Shown piece after piece: positions 27,160-35,767 of a stretch of DNA of 64,000 bases. Under the pieces are notes generated by a model. It had not been told where the DNA came from. It did no database searches and saw only the letters and a list, made by a program, of their open reading frames with translations. Positions within the stretch are counted from its first letter, which is position 1. Every line of letters begins with the position of its first letter. The position numbers and the translations under genes were made by a program. This DNA comes from Teredinibacter franksiae (GTDB lineage: Bacteria > Pseudomonadota > Gammaproteobacteria > Pseudomonadales > Cellvibrionaceae): positions 310,001-374,000 of the forward strand of contig NZ_JACJUV010000001.1 in NCBI RefSeq assembly GCF_014218805.1, in the 5' to 3' direction.

Positions 27160-27269
27160 GACACCCACACCTACACTTGAACCCAACAAAAAAATACTGT
27201 GCATTACACCAGCAAATAGCAACTCAAGGAATGAGCCATGCCCCGCCCAAGGAAGCAACAAATCTCCCC
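27160..27269 (+). repeat. Transposase leader repeat, copy B
   Basis: The leader and the first ten or so codons of the transposase (ATG at 27238, MPRPRKQQIS) are nearly identical to copy A. The copy is cut off at about 27269 and followed within ten bases by copy C. Confidence 0.8.
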
Positions 27270-27278
27270 ATTTTTTCA

Positions 27279-27470
27279 GACACCCACACCAACACTTGCA
27301 CCCAACAAAATATCACTGTGCATTAACACAGACATCAGCTTCTGAAGGAATGAGACATGCTGCGCCCAGAGCAGCAACAAACCTCCCTATGAAGCCACGC
27401 CCTACTTACATTATACCTCTCGCTGCGTACGCCGAGCATTCCTGTGTGGGTTTGATGCACAAACCCAAAA
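27279..27470 (+). repeat. Transposase leader and 5' gene fragment, copy C
   Basis: The leader is repeated again, then a diverged gene start (ATG 27357). A one-base shift near 27390 breaks the frame. Beyond it TPYLHYTSRCVRRAFLCGFD can be read without the 40-bp insertion of copy A. Similarity ends soon after. The remaining stretch to 27748 holds nothing I can identify. Confidence 0.75.
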
Positions 27471-27751
27471 CGGCCCAGTACCTTCAGCTAACTATTGTGA
27501 CGCGCTGAGTAAAACTGTTGGTTTTTTAAGCTACAACAGCAAACCTATGCGCCCATTCTGTAGTCACCAGGAATAAAAAGGCTTAGAGATCCCTCACCAG
27601 ACACAATTCAACACTCATGAGCTCAGGGGCAAAACTAGTGTTTTTACGTAGCCAGATAGGCAGAAGGTAGGCGTTACGGGCCATGCAGCGCTACAGAGCG
27701 TGCGCATAAAGGTAGTGGCTTCAATGATCAGACTTTCACGAGAGCAATAAA

Positions 27752-27783
27752 AAAGGCCCGTCCATAGGGACGAGCCTTTTTCT
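27752..27783 (-). terminator. tRNA-Ser terminator
   Basis: The stem AGGCTCGTCC/GGACGGGCCT on the minus strand is followed by a run of T. It sits just after the tRNA 3' end, inside the island side of the attachment repeat, so the present tRNA ends on a terminator supplied by the island. Confidence 0.85.
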
Positions 27784-27784
27784 A

Positions 27785-27806
27785 TTTGGCGGTGGGCTAG
27801 GGATTC
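27785..27806 (-). repeat. Right attachment-like repeat (3' end of tRNA-Ser)
   Basis: Identical over 22 bases to 18859-18880. Bases 27787-27806 belong to the intact tRNA-Ser gene. Confidence 0.85.
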
Positions 27807-27874
27807 GAACCCCAGGAGCTATTACACTCAACGGTTTTCAAGACCGCCGCTTTCGACCACTCAGCCAGCCCACC
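27787..27874 (-). tRNA. tRNA-Ser(UGA)
   Basis: An 88-base class II tRNA. The acceptor stem is GGTGGGC/GCCCACC, the anticodon loop CTTGAAA gives anticodon UGA (Ser UCA), and the variable arm (TTGAGTGTAATAGCTCC region) is long as in tRNA-Ser. The T arm has GGTTCGAATCC and the CCA end is encoded. It is the integration target of the island: its last 20 bases are duplicated at 18861-18880. Confidence 0.95.
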
Positions 27875-27886
27875 GGAAGGGGCCGA

Positions 27887-27914
27887 ATTATACATATGAT
27901 TCCGCTTCTCGCAA
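27887..27914 (-). promoter_or_regulatory. tRNA-Ser promoter
   Basis: On the minus strand TTGCGA (-35) and TATAAT (-10) are 16 bases apart. A GC-rich discriminator (CGGCCCC) follows, as in stringently controlled stable-RNA promoters. Confidence 0.7.
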
Positions 27915-27997
27915 GTGCTTGAGCAAAAAATTGCTGAATTAAGTCAAAGGCTTAGCGTTGCCGGGTGTAATGAGCCTGAACCTTCTACACTTAGCCC

Positions 27998-28630
27998 TCA
28001 CAGTTCTTCTTCTAATATTCGCCAAACCGTTTCCAGTATGATGGGCTGTGCCTCGGCCGTTGGGTGTAAACGATCAGCCTGCATCAGCGCATTGTTGCCG
28101 GCTACGCCCTCCAGTAGAAAAGGCACGAGGGGCAATTGATATTTTTCCGCGAGTTGTGCGTATTGGTTATAGAAGGGGGCGGTGTAGCGTTTACCGTAGT
28201 TTGGCGGAAGCTGTATGCCTACCATTACAACTCGAATGCCGCGCGCCAGACAAAGTTCTATCAAGTGCTTAAGGTTGGCGCTTATATAGCTAACAGGCTT
28301 GCCCTGCAGACCATCGTTGGCGCCCATCTCTAATATAACCAGAGCCGGCTTATGAAGGTCTAAAAGCGATGGCAGGCGCTGTAGGGCCGCCGCACTGGTG
28401 GCGCCGCCCACCGATGCGTTAATTGCCTGATAGCCACTTTCACGCTCTTGTAGGCGTTTTGCCAACAGGGCAACCCAGCCCTGCTCTTCTGCTAGGTTGT
28501 AGGCGGCGCTCAGGCTGTCACCTACTACAAGGAGCTTTTTGTAGGGTTCAATGGCTGCATGGGCGCTAGCGCTGTATAGCGGCACAAGTATGGTTACGCA
28601 CAAAATCACTCGATACAGAGTCGTTCTCAT
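27998..28630 (-). CDS. tesA: Acyl-CoA thioesterase I / lysophospholipase (SGNH)
   Basis: A periplasmic GDSL-type esterase that cleaves acyl-CoA and lysophospholipids. It has 210 residues from ATG 28630: signal peptide to about HAA, then the nucleophile in VVGDSLSAAYNL, block III GANDGLQG, and the Asp-His pair in DRLHPTAEAQ. The open frame runs much further upstream, but that part is antisense to ybbA and is not used. It diverges from ybbA with 16 bases between starts, the arrangement also found in E. coli. Confidence 0.93.
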   Translation of the reverse strand: MRTTLYRVILCVTILVPLYSASAHAAIEPYKKLLVVGDSLSAAYNLAEEQGWVALLAKRLQERESGYQAINASVGGATSAAALQRLPSLLDLHKPALVILEMGANDGLQGKPVSYISANLKHLIELCLARGIRVVMVGIQLPPNYGKRYTAPFYNQYAQLAEKYQLPLVPFLLEGVAGNNALMQADRLHPTAEAQPIILETVWRILEEEL

Positions 28631-28646
28631 TTTAAGTAGGTAGTAC

Positions 28647-29336
28647 ATGATTAAAACCGTAAACCTCCACCAAAGAGTACCCGTTTTTGATGGGCACTTA
28701 GATATTCTTAAAGGTATAAACCTGGAAATCGCATCGGGCCAATCGGTAGCCATAATAGGCGCCTCTGGCTCCGGCAAGTCCACTCTGCTGGGTATGCTCG
28801 CAGGTTTAGATGTTCCCTCGGAAGGGCAAGTGTATTTAGACAATACCGAAATCACCAGCCTTGATGAAGAAGCCCGAGCACTGGTTCGCGCTCGGCTGGT
28901 TTCGTTTGTCTTCCAAAACTTCCAATTGTTGGGCAGCCTTACCGCCCTGGAAAATGTGATGCTGCCGCTGGAAGTAGCCAACCGCGCCAATATCGAACGA
29001 CAAGCCAAGGATTATCTTGCACGGGTTGGGTTGTCTGAACGTGAACGTCACTACCCCAGGCAACTTTCTGGGGGTGAGCAACAGCGGGTTGCGCTGGCTC
29101 GCGCCTTTGCTTCAGAAGCACCCATTTTATTTGCCGATGAACCCACCGGAAACTTGGATTCAGACACCGGCCACACCATTGCAGACCTGCTGTTCGACAT
29201 GAACCGTGAAGCCGGTACAACGCTAATTTTGGTAACCCACGATCAAACGCTCGCCACGCGCTGCGAACAACAATTCCGTATGGATGCCGGACGGCTCGAC
29301 ACTCAAGCTGTAAACCCCGCTGGAGCTCACGAATAA
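28647..29336 (+). CDS. ybbA: ABC transporter ATP-binding protein YbbA
   Basis: The ATPase of a MacB/LolD-like exporter. It has 229 residues with Walker A GASGSGKST, signature LSGGEQQRVALARA, Walker B ILFADEPTGNLD and the H-loop VTHD. It overlaps the permease gene by one base and works with it. YbbAP-type machines are mechanotransmission ABC systems proposed to serve TesA-like or envelope functions. Confidence 0.92.
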   Translation: MIKTVNLHQRVPVFDGHLDILKGINLEIASGQSVAIIGASGSGKSTLLGMLAGLDVPSEGQVYLDNTEITSLDEEARALVRARLVSFVFQNFQLLGSLTALENVMLPLEVANRANIERQAKDYLARVGLSERERHYPRQLSGGEQQRVALARAFASEAPILFADEPTGNLDSDTGHTIADLLFDMNREAGTTLILVTHDQTLATRCEQQFRMDAGRLDTQAVNPAGAHE

Positions 29337-31813
29337 TGAAATCCACCCTGCTGCTTCTGTGGCGAGACCTGCGTAGTGGAGAGCTGAGCATTTTGGTATT
29401 TTCACTACTGCTAGCCACCGCAACCGTTACGAGTATTAGTTTATTCACCAGCCGAATTCAAAATTCTATTCTCGACGAAGCAACTCAATTTCTCGCCGCC
29501 GATGTGCAAATTCGCAGTACCGTGCCACAACACAATCACTGGGAAGAACTAGCCGCCACGCACAATTTGCGCACAGCCAAGCTAATTTCGTTTCGAGCAA
29601 TGGCTTTTACCGAGCAAGGTATGCAATTGGTGGCCGTTAAAGCCGCGACTGAAGAGTACCCCTTAAAAGGCGCCGTTACCCTTGCGAAACAACCCTTTGG
29701 CAAGGGCGAAAAGCATCAGCGTGGCCCAGCACAAGGCGAAGTGTGGCTTGCTTCACGCCTGTTTGCCGCTTTGCATATTTCCCCTGGCGACACAATCAGT
29801 ATTGGCGACAAAGCGTTTATCGCTTCGCGTGCCTTGATCAAGGAGCCCGATAGCCCGCAATCATTTTTTGGTGTTGCCCCTCGGGCAATCATTAATCTTG
29901 CCGATGTAGAAGCCACTGGTGCGGTGCAAACGGGTAGCCGAGTGAACTATTCGTTACTGCTCGCCGGTACTAGCGAGCATATACAAGCGTTCAAAGATGT
30001 GGTGGAACCGCAACTGGGGCACCACAATCGCTGGGTGGGCGTTAAACAGGGTAATCGCAATATCGGTGATGCACTAGAACGCGCCGAAAAGTTTTTGCTA
30101 CTCGCCGGTAGCCTAAGTGTTTTGTTAAGCGGCGTGGCCATAGCACTTGCGGCCCGTCGCTATGCCATTCGCCAATCTACATCCGTTGCTTTGTTAAAAA
30201 CATTTGGCCAAACGCCTAGCGCAATTTCACGCCGCTATATTTCTATTCTGCTCATTTTAGGCATTAGCAGTGTGTTCCTGGGCAGTATTACAGGCTGGTT
30301 ATTGCATAATTTAATTCTGCAAATATTAGGCTCACTCTTACCTCGGGAGCTTTCTCAGGCCTCTACCGATGCTTTTGCTACGGGTGCAATCTCAGGGTTT
30401 GTTACCCTTTTTGCCTTTGCGGCCCCGCCTCTACTCTCGCTGCGTAATGTTCCCCCCGCCGCCGTGCTGCGACAAGGTGCTGCAAACGGTATTATTAGCC
30501 CTCGTATTGCTGCCGCCATTGGGTTTGTCTGTGTTGTTGCACTTATTTTTGGCTACAGCGAGAGCGTTCTCATTACCGCCGTATTAGCCGCGGGCGGTAT
30601 CGTTACTCTTGCCGGAGGCGGCGTACTGGCGTGGGGAATTCTCGCTCTGGGTAAATTGGTCAGTAACAAGCTTGGCAACGCCTGGCGGCTTGGCTTATCC
30701 AATTTGAAACGCCACCAGGGCTTTAACGCGGTCCAAATTGTTATTTTCTCTACGTTAATAATGCTGCTGCTAATTTTGATCGACACGCGTACTAGCTTAA
30801 TCGGTACTTGGCAAAAACAATTACCGGAAAATACACCCAACCACTTTTTGTTTAACATTTTTAACGAAGAAAAGCCGAAAGTAGAAGCGCTTCTCGCCGA
30901 GTCTAACTTTGTCCACAGCCCGTTTTACCCCATGATGCGCGGCCGACTTATCATGGTAAACGCAGAGTCCGTTAAGCCTCGCGTAGAAGCCACCAGCTCG
31001 CAAATGAACTACCAAAGAGAGCTAAATCTTACTTGGGCCACGGCTCTAGGCAAAGACAATAGCCTAGTAAAAGGTGACTGGCATGGAGATGACGAGAGTC
31101 TATTAACCGTGTCGGCCGAGGCAGAGTACGCCAACGGTATTCAACTGGCTGTTGGCGACACACTAACCTTTAGTGTTGCCGGTCAGGAAGTTACCGCAAT
31201 ACTGGGTAGTATCCGTTCAGTGCAGTGGGATTCCATGAACCCCAATTTTTTTATGATTTTTAATCAGCCTCTACTCGACAACACCGCCACAAACTGGTTA
31301 ACCAGTGTTTATCTCCCCGCAGGCCAAAAAACCTTTCTTAACCAATTGGCGAGAGATTTTCCAACCACGTCTATCATTGAGCTCGACCAGATGATTACGC
31401 AGATGCAGAGTATTATCCACCAAGTATCTCTGGCGGTGGAATTTATTCTTGTGCTGGTGCTCGCCGCAGGCATACTGGTGTTAATTACCAGTATTCAAGC
31501 AACACTGGACATTCGCTTTCAGGAAAGCGCAATTTTAAGAACCCTTGGCGCCAGAAGGCGATTTGTAAACCAAGTACTTATTATTGAATTTTGTAGCCTT
31601 GGCTGTATGGCGGGTTTGCTGGGCACCCTTGGTGCACAAATTTCACTCTATTTTATACAAACACAGGTGTTTAAACTGGACTTTACCGCCAACCCATTGA
31701 TAATACTCAGCGGCCCTGCTGGCGGCGCCATCCTCATTGGTTTAATCGGCTGGCTGTCGGCCAGAAAAGTTACCCTAAGACCACCACTCACAATTTTACG
31801 CGCGCTAGAATGA
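29336..31813 (+). CDS. ybbP: ABC transporter permease YbbP (FtsX-like)
   Basis: An 825-residue inner-membrane protein with the double FtsX-type layout: an N-terminal helix (about 16-36), a periplasmic domain, helices near 255-390 and 395-445, a second periplasmic domain (about 490-680) and helices at 690-825. The FtsX motif region ILRTLGARRRFVNQVL is seen near the C-terminus. It forms the membrane partner of YbbA. Its stop overlaps the next start (ATGA). Confidence 0.92.
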   Translation: MKSTLLLLWRDLRSGELSILVFSLLLATATVTSISLFTSRIQNSILDEATQFLAADVQIRSTVPQHNHWEELAATHNLRTAKLISFRAMAFTEQGMQLVAVKAATEEYPLKGAVTLAKQPFGKGEKHQRGPAQGEVWLASRLFAALHISPGDTISIGDKAFIASRALIKEPDSPQSFFGVAPRAIINLADVEATGAVQTGSRVNYSLLLAGTSEHIQAFKDVVEPQLGHHNRWVGVKQGNRNIGDALERAEKFLLLAGSLSVLLSGVAIALAARRYAIRQSTSVALLKTFGQTPSAISRRYISILLILGISSVFLGSITGWLLHNLILQILGSLLPRELSQASTDAFATGAISGFVTLFAFAAPPLLSLRNVPPAAVLRQGAANGIISPRIAAAIGFVCVVALIFGYSESVLITAVLAAGGIVTLAGGGVLAWGILALGKLVSNKLGNAWRLGLSNLKRHQGFNAVQIVIFSTLIMLLLILIDTRTSLIGTWQKQLPENTPNHFLFNIFNEEKPKVEALLAESNFVHSPFYPMMRGRLIMVNAESVKPRVEATSSQMNYQRELNLTWATALGKDNSLVKGDWHGDDESLLTVSAEAEYANGIQLAVGDTLTFSVAGQEVTAILGSIRSVQWDSMNPNFFMIFNQPLLDNTATNWLTSVYLPAGQKTFLNQLARDFPTTSIIELDQMITQMQSIIHQVSLAVEFILVLVLAAGILVLITSIQATLDIRFQESAILRTLGARRRFVNQVLIIEFCSLGCMAGLLGTLGAQISLYFIQTQVFKLDFTANPLIILSGPAGGAILIGLIGWLSARKVTLRPPLTILRALE

Positions 31814-32112
31814 CAGAACAGTTAACAGGGAACACCTTAAAAACCAAGCTTAACTTGGAAACGGCGACCATTGCTTGGCGAGACCTGCAACGTTTTTTTG
31901 CCGCCGGTAACGCAATAATGGTCGCCCCAGAGCTGGATCTCATCAACGTCGCCATGGCGATAAGTGAAGACAAAGCCACAGAGTTAAAAACCTGGCTCGA
32001 CGAAGCTAAAGTGCAACCGGTTCCCGACCCACAGGCTCTGCAATGGTATGAAAACGATACCCCTGTTTGGGCCGTGGTTATATCACCCTGGGTATTAGTG
32101 CAGGTAAAGTAG
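31810..32112 (+). CDS. DUF2288 family protein
   Basis: A 100-residue protein of unknown function. The sequence (LNLETATIAWRDLQRFF, APELDLINVA, PVWAVVISPWVLVQ) matches DUF2288 along its whole length. It is coupled to ybbP by a 4-base overlap. No signal or membrane helix is seen, so it is probably cytoplasmic. Confidence 0.85.
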   Translation: MTEQLTGNTLKTKLNLETATIAWRDLQRFFAAGNAIMVAPELDLINVAMAISEDKATELKTWLDEAKVQPVPDPQALQWYENDTPVWAVVISPWVLVQVK

Positions 32113-32305
32113 CTTGCCTTACCTTATCTGGGCGTAGCGCTTTGCTACATGTCAATCAAGGTGTAAATCCGAAACACCAACGCTACCGAAGCGGCTACAA
32201 TAGTGTTACCCAAAAGGTATTAAGGTAAACATCTCCGTTGAACAACAACATCGAGGTGGTCCCTCCCCCCCAACCCACTACCCCCAAGACTCGTAAGGAG
32301 ACAGT

Positions 32306-33694
32306 ATGGCCTCCGCCAATATACGTAGTTTGGCAGCTACGGTTTTACTCTTTGCAGCTATCCTATTCGTTGAACTCTTTGGTATCCCAGGTGCGAATTT
32401 AACCCATGCGCAAGAAATTACAGCAGCCATTCTCATTGTTGCCGCTGTATTATGGGTTTCAGAATGGGTTTCCCTGTTTGTCGTTAGCTTTCTTATTCTT
32501 GCGCTGGAAATTGTCTGGCTTTTACCGGCGTTTAACGAACTCAGTACAACGCCGATAAAAACTAACGTATTCTTTAGCCCGTTTTTTTCCAATATTATTT
32601 TGCTTTTCCTTGGTGGTTTTGTACTCTCAAGCCTGATGCAAAAATACGGGTTGGATATTCGTTTCGCACAAATGATTTTACGGCGTACCAAAGGTCTGCC
32701 CTCTATGACCTTGCTGGGCATTATTATTGCGTGTTCTTTTTTGTCGATGTGGATCAGTAATACCGCGACAACAGCCATGATGCTGACAATGGTATTCCCT
32801 CTAATCAAAAAGATTCCCGACGAAAATCCCTTTCGTAAAGCCTTAGTTCTGTGTATACCTTTTGCCTGTAATTTAGGCGGTATAGGCACACCCATAGGCA
32901 CGCCACCCAATGCCATTGCCCTCACCTACCTCACGCAACATGGCTATACCGTAACTTTTGCCAAGTGGATGGCGCTTACCATGCCGTTCATGATTGTATT
33001 TCTACTGATACTCTGGCAAATGTTGGTGCGTTTATTCCCCGCCGGTGACTTGCGCTTAGAAGTGCCAGAAAGGCACACCGGTAAATTTGGCGTTAAACAC
33101 TGGGCGGCGGTTGCCGTTTTCACCATTACCGCCCTTGGCTGGTTTTTCGCCAGTAAACTCGGCCTAGCAACGGGCACCGTGGGGCTATTCCCCGTTATTG
33201 TTTGCTTCTGGTTCGGACTTTTAAGCACCAAGGATTTCCGTGATTTACCCTGGGATGTGCTCTACATGGTATCCGGTGGCTTGGCTTTGGGCGTTGCGCT
33301 CAATGTAACCGGGCTGGGGGAAGTTTTAATTAGCGCTTTACCCCTCAATGGCTCGCCATTCATTCTGCTACTCATTACCGCCGCCGTTGCCGGCTTGATG
33401 TCTACGGTTATGAGTAATACGGCTACTGCTGGCTTGGTTATCCCCCTGGTAATGAACCTGCCCTTCGAAAATGAATTTATCCTTGCCCTTGTGGTAGCTC
33501 TGGCGCTAATGTGTTCCATGGCTATGGCACTGCCCGTCAGCACACCGCCGAATGCAATTGCTTTTAGTTCTCGTGCAATTAAAAGTAAAGATATGATTCT
33601 AACCGGCGGATTAATTACTATTGCTGGCTATATATGTGTCGCCTTCATTGGCCCTCCCTATTGGGAATTCATAATATCTATAATGGGCGTATAA
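32306..33694 (+). CDS. DASS/SLC13-family sodium:anion symporter
   Basis: An inner-membrane carrier of the divalent anion:sodium symporter family, likely for dicarboxylates or sulfate. The 462 residues have about 11 hydrophobic segments and both halves of the inverted repeat: SNT motifs at ISNTATTAMM and MSNTATAGL, and GTPPNAIAL and STPPNAIAF. The SD AAGGAGACAGT is excellent. A 193-bp gap precedes it with no recognisable site. The substrate cannot be told from sequence. Confidence 0.88.
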   Translation: MASANIRSLAATVLLFAAILFVELFGIPGANLTHAQEITAAILIVAAVLWVSEWVSLFVVSFLILALEIVWLLPAFNELSTTPIKTNVFFSPFFSNIILLFLGGFVLSSLMQKYGLDIRFAQMILRRTKGLPSMTLLGIIIACSFLSMWISNTATTAMMLTMVFPLIKKIPDENPFRKALVLCIPFACNLGGIGTPIGTPPNAIALTYLTQHGYTVTFAKWMALTMPFMIVFLLILWQMLVRLFPAGDLRLEVPERHTGKFGVKHWAAVAVFTITALGWFFASKLGLATGTVGLFPVIVCFWFGLLSTKDFRDLPWDVLYMVSGGLALGVALNVTGLGEVLISALPLNGSPFILLLITAAVAGLMSTVMSNTATAGLVIPLVMNLPFENEFILALVVALALMCSMAMALPVSTPPNAIAFSSRAIKSKDMILTGGLITIAGYICVAFIGPPYWEFIISIMGV

Positions 33695-33709
33695 CAATAA
33701 AACTAGCGT

Positions 33710-33745
33710 GTTGGCTCCATAAGCTTTGTGCTTATTTGAGCCAAC
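33710..33745. terminator. Long hairpin after the DASS gene
   Basis: GTTGGCTC-c-ATAAGC pairs with GCTTAT-tt-GAGCCAAC around a five-base loop. There is no T run, so Rho-independent termination is doubtful. It may protect a 3' end or block read-through. Confidence 0.45.
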
Positions 33746-33781
33746 TGACGATTCCTCGGGGGATTCATTATGGGAGAAATA

Positions 33782-34102
33782 ATGGAAGTTAAAATTCAAA
33801 AATGCCAAAATTGTCAGTCCAGAAATTTACGCAATGTTCTCGTTCGCGACGAACTACAAAAAGTTTTTGTGCAGTGTAGAGACTGCGGTGGGCTGGTTGC
33901 TCGCTACCTGCTAAGTAAAGGCGGCTATTTTCACGCAGGGCGTGGCTTTGAAAGCTTTCTTCGCTCACTGGAGCGTGATGGCGATATGATGAGTGGCCGC
34001 AACATAAATACGAATTTCGAAGATCTAGAGAATCAGATCGACGAGGAGTATAAAGAGCTGACCAACATGATGACCGATATTTACGGCGAAAAACTTCCCT
34101 AA
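33782..34102 (+). CDS. Small zinc-ribbon protein of unknown function
   Basis: A 106-residue protein with an N-terminal zinc ribbon: CQNC (8-11 region) and CRDCGG, joined by a basic strand, followed by a helical acidic tail (LENQIDEEYKELTNMMTDIYG). ATG 33782 has GGGAG in good position; an in-frame ATG at 33770 is less likely. I do not recognise the family. It lies between the DASS carrier and the GlpD-like gene with short gaps. Confidence 0.75.
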   Translation: MEVKIQKCQNCQSRNLRNVLVRDELQKVFVQCRDCGGLVARYLLSKGGYFHAGRGFESFLRSLERDGDMMSGRNINTNFEDLENQIDEEYKELTNMMTDIYGEKLP

Positions 34103-34133
34103 CCACCGGGCCCCCGGGTTTTGGAGTGCTGGT

Positions 34134-35618
34134 ATGCAAGACGTTGATATTACCGTCATCGGTGGCGGCATAAATGGCGTAAGTGTTGCCGCAGAAGCGG
34201 CAAGCCGTGGTTTAAAAACCCTATTGGTTCACACCGGCGACATCGCTTCCAGTGCTTCTGCAGCTCCAGCCACCCTCGCCGGTACACACCTGCAACATCT
34301 GTCCGCGCTCGATTACTTTCAATTAAATAGCATGCTCGATGAACTACAGCGCCTAAGAACGCAGGCGCCTCATTTAATTGAGCTACTACCGGTTACCAAC
34401 ATAGCGGGCGAAGCCATAAAGGAAAAAGGTCATAGCCTCGTCGAAAAGTATTTTCAAGGTTTAAGAGATAAGGCTTTTGCCAGTGTTTGCGGTGACAAGC
34501 TATCCCCCGCCCCCCAAAGCTTGGCCGCACGCATTAAACCTTCGAGACTCATCCTCGCAAAAGCGCAACAGGCACAAAAATACGGCGCCGAAATACTCAC
34601 CTACCACAAGGTAATAAACGCCCTACGCAACGAGAATAGCTGGCAACTCGAACTCGAATCGCAACAAGAAAAATCAGAACCCCATAAAACCCTCACCAGT
34701 AAGCTCATAATTAATTGCAGCGGCTACTGGGCCAACGAACTATTAGAAGAAGTACTCAAAGTAAAAACACGCTGCCACGCGACCAAAGAGCATCGCACAC
34801 AATTTTTTTTCAAAAACCCCCTACCAACGGCCAACAACCTTTACCCGCAAAATTTTGTACTGAAGCTTCAGGGCGAAAGCCGCCATGCCTATTATGTCTA
34901 TGCCATCGACGACCAAGTGCTCGCATTTGGGCCGCGAAAATGCGACCAGCAAGGTTACGAAGAATGCATAGACCTGATGCAGGATTTTATCGATACCTGG
35001 AATAACAACGCACTTAAAAATGGATTGGAAACTCGACTAACACGCGATCATTTTATTCACAAACGCAAAGCAAAACTTGCGCTGATTGCTGACCCCTGCT
35101 CAACCAACGATTCACCCATGACAGCCCCACTACTGGACCTAGACAACCCTGGAAAAAAAGGCGTTTTACTCAATATATTTGGCGTAGACCCGGCGCTACA
35201 CCGCAAGGTCGCGCAACAAGCCTTAGATGTTTTGCAGCCATTCACAAAGAAACGCAGGCATGCGCGTTTTACCGATGAAATACTGCCAGGGGGCGATATT
35301 ACACAAGCCAGCCTTGCTGAATTTATTGAGGCGTTATGCGATGAATTCAGTCAACTTCCTCGCGCACTACTGCATAGGTTGGCCCATAACTACGGCAACT
35401 TAACCTATGTTGTATTGGGGCACTGTAAAAGCGTCAATTTACTGGGCAAGCATTTCGGGCACCACCTTTATGAACGTGAAGTACGCTACTTAATGGATAT
35501 GGAGTGGGCGATTAATGCGGATGATATTGTGTGGAGACGTACGCTACTGGGTATCGAATTCAATCCAGCCGAAATTGAAGCTCTAAACGCTTGGATGCAG
35601 GCCAACCAATCCGTTTAA
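34134..35618 (+). CDS. GlpD-like FAD-dependent oxidoreductase, divergent
   Basis: A 494-residue protein of the glycerol-3-phosphate dehydrogenase family. The N-terminus has the FAD motif VIGGGINGVSVAAEAASRG; the C-terminal domain has LYEREVRYLMDMEWAINADDIVWRRTLLGI, typical of GlpD. In place of the conserved S-S-K-x-I/L-H-G-G-x-R-Y-L stretch after the FAD motif it reads SSASAAPATLAGTHLQHL. That segment contacts flavin and substrate in GlpD, so activity on glycerol 3-phosphate is uncertain. No glpK, glpF or glpR is nearby. It may be a paralogue with another substrate. Confidence 0.75.
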   Translation: MQDVDITVIGGGINGVSVAAEAASRGLKTLLVHTGDIASSASAAPATLAGTHLQHLSALDYFQLNSMLDELQRLRTQAPHLIELLPVTNIAGEAIKEKGHSLVEKYFQGLRDKAFASVCGDKLSPAPQSLAARIKPSRLILAKAQQAQKYGAEILTYHKVINALRNENSWQLELESQQEKSEPHKTLTSKLIINCSGYWANELLEEVLKVKTRCHATKEHRTQFFFKNPLPTANNLYPQNFVLKLQGESRHAYYVYAIDDQVLAFGPRKCDQQGYEECIDLMQDFIDTWNNNALKNGLETRLTRDHFIHKRKAKLALIADPCSTNDSPMTAPLLDLDNPGKKGVLLNIFGVDPALHRKVAQQALDVLQPFTKKRRHARFTDEILPGGDITQASLAEFIEALCDEFSQLPRALLHRLAHNYGNLTYVVLGHCKSVNLLGKHFGHHLYEREVRYLMDMEWAINADDIVWRRTLLGIEFNPAEIEALNAWMQANQSV

Positions 35619-35767
35619 ATTCCCTCCGCTATGCCGTGACGCTAGTTACAACTTGTCGGCCCGATTGCTTCTATTATTAAAACTATTCAAGCTTTTCATA
35701 ATAATTAACTTATAATTTCCCCGCTGTTATCCACTCCAAATCCCCCTTCATTTGACAAGGAAATATC

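Larger units (their letters stand above)
18859..27806. mobile_element. Putative genomic island at tRNA-Ser(UGA)
   Basis: A block of about 8.9 kb lies between the two 22-bp copies of the tRNA-Ser 3' end. Its content differs from both flanks: AT-rich genes, a Panacea operon, an EcoRII-like restriction-modification pair, toxin and immunity remnants, transposase fragments and a PEP-CTERM protein. The flanks are conserved housekeeping genes. I found no integrase or excisionase, so the element is either a non-autonomous remnant or relies on an enzyme elsewhere. The first 277 bases (18881-19157) are AT-rich and hold no gene I can support. Confidence 0.75.

Noticed and set aside
27509..27748. Remnant of an integrase near the tRNA end of the island
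   Set aside because: Both strands were read for tyrosine-recombinase motifs and none was found.
27998..29008. 336-residue version of TesA
   Set aside because: The extra N-terminal part is antisense to ybbA; the signal peptide begins at 28630.
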